Assembly (NCBI GenBank): GCA_019637155.1
Contig: JAHBWE010000027.1
Span: forward strand, 49,324 to 113,323
DNA length: 64,000 nucleotides
Reading direction: 5' to 3'
Source of the DNA: Labilithrix sp.
GTDB lineage: Bacteria; Myxococcota_A; Polyangia; Polyangiales; Polyangiaceae
The first letter of the stretch is position 1. Each line of letters begins with the position of its first letter. This document shows positions 63,910 to 64,000 of the stretch, piece after piece. The position numbers were made by a program, and so were the translations under genes. The notes under the pieces were generated by a model, which made no database searches, had not been told where the DNA came from, and worked only from the letters and a program-made list of their open reading frames with translations.

Positions 63910-64000
63910 TCGCGCGCATGCCCCCGCGCGAGCTCGTCCCCGCCGTGCCCGCCCGCGGCCCCCATGCGCTCGCGCGCATGCCCCCGCGCGAGCTTGTTCC
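63910..64000. repeat. 60-bp direct repeat at the window end
   Basis: CGCGCGCATGCCCCCGCGCG followed by AGCT(C/T)GT(C/T)CC occurs at 63911 and again at 63971, exactly 60 bases apart. The second copy is cut by the window edge. It may be part of a longer tandem array or low-complexity coding sequence beyond 64000. Confidence 0.6.

Noticed and set aside
63384..63965. Minus-strand frame of 193 codons over the Uma2 3' end
   Set aside because: Ser/Pro/Arg repeat is only the antisense of the EEGR repeat; no start signal or domain.

Overview
The window is about 70% GC with very few AT-rich patches. Gene content points to a myxobacterium of the Polyangia/Sorangiineae type: five Hanks-type Ser/Thr kinases, two FHA proteins, many Cys-anchored lipoproteins with Asp/Ala/Gly-rich linkers, TPR/PEGA envelope proteins, DUF1566 proteins, a roadblock/LC7 protein, and a type II secretion locus ending in gspL-gspM-gspN. 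The organism is inferred; no rRNA or tRNA gene is present to confirm it.

Layout. 1-3461: end of a T2SS operon (gspK end, gspL, gspM, gspN), followed by a hairpin repeat and a BtpA-family gene. 4.6-8.7 kb (minus): a PilZ-like protein, a kinase and a TPR/PEGA protein. 8.7-12.4 kb: purD, facing two tandem paralogous lipoproteins. 12.5-16.1 kb: a chain of four overlapping genes (kinase, TPR/PEGA protein, two DUF1566 proteins). 16.1-22.6 kb: a DUF1015 protein, a small protein with a nucleotidyltransferase, then lon, homoserine dehydrogenase and a SRPBCC protein. 22.6-28.8 kb (minus): a rhomboid-like protein, pyrB, murI and a kinase in one probable operon, plus lipoprotein genes. 28.9-33.9 kb: a Tol operon (tolQ, tolR, TolA-like, tolB) with a WD40-like protein. 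34-37.3 kb: kinase and small envelope proteins. 37.4-40.1 kb (minus): roadblock protein, aroQ, accB, accC. 40.2-43.9 kb: an aconitase-fold protein that appears to lack its Fe-S ligands, a tandem degenerate histidine-kinase-like protein and a CheY-like receiver. 43.9-49.6 kb (minus): a Fic protein with a broken motif, hisF, a TM/PEGA-like protein whose gene carries in-frame repeat copies, a TerB-like protein and a papain-like lipoprotein. 49.8-52.2 kb: recN and a nucleotidyltransferase. 52.2-59 kb: repeat cluster, a beta-propeller lipoprotein, a LysR regulator diverging from an NAD(P)-binding epimerase-like protein, map and two lipoproteins. 59.2-63.9 kb: two FHA proteins, a DciA/DUF721 protein, a kinase and a Uma2 protein with an EEGR repeat tail.

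Two dispersed hairpin repeat families run through the window. Family A (arms around GTCGGGGGC, 3-nt loop, usually followed by GTTGA) lies between genes at 3.6 kb and, in diverged form, at 60.2 kb. Three tandem copies are read in frame inside the CDS at 45659-47992. Family B (CGAGAG(A/G)G-type arms) lies at 23.4 and 52.4 kb, with paired changes that keep the stem.

The best candidates for an undescribed system are the operon at 40210-43922 (Fe-S-less aconitase-like protein, tandem pseudo-histidine kinase, receiver) and the kinase-TPR/PEGA module, which occurs twice and in one case is extended by two overlapping DUF1566 genes. All functional assignments come from reading the translated sequences. 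No database search was run.
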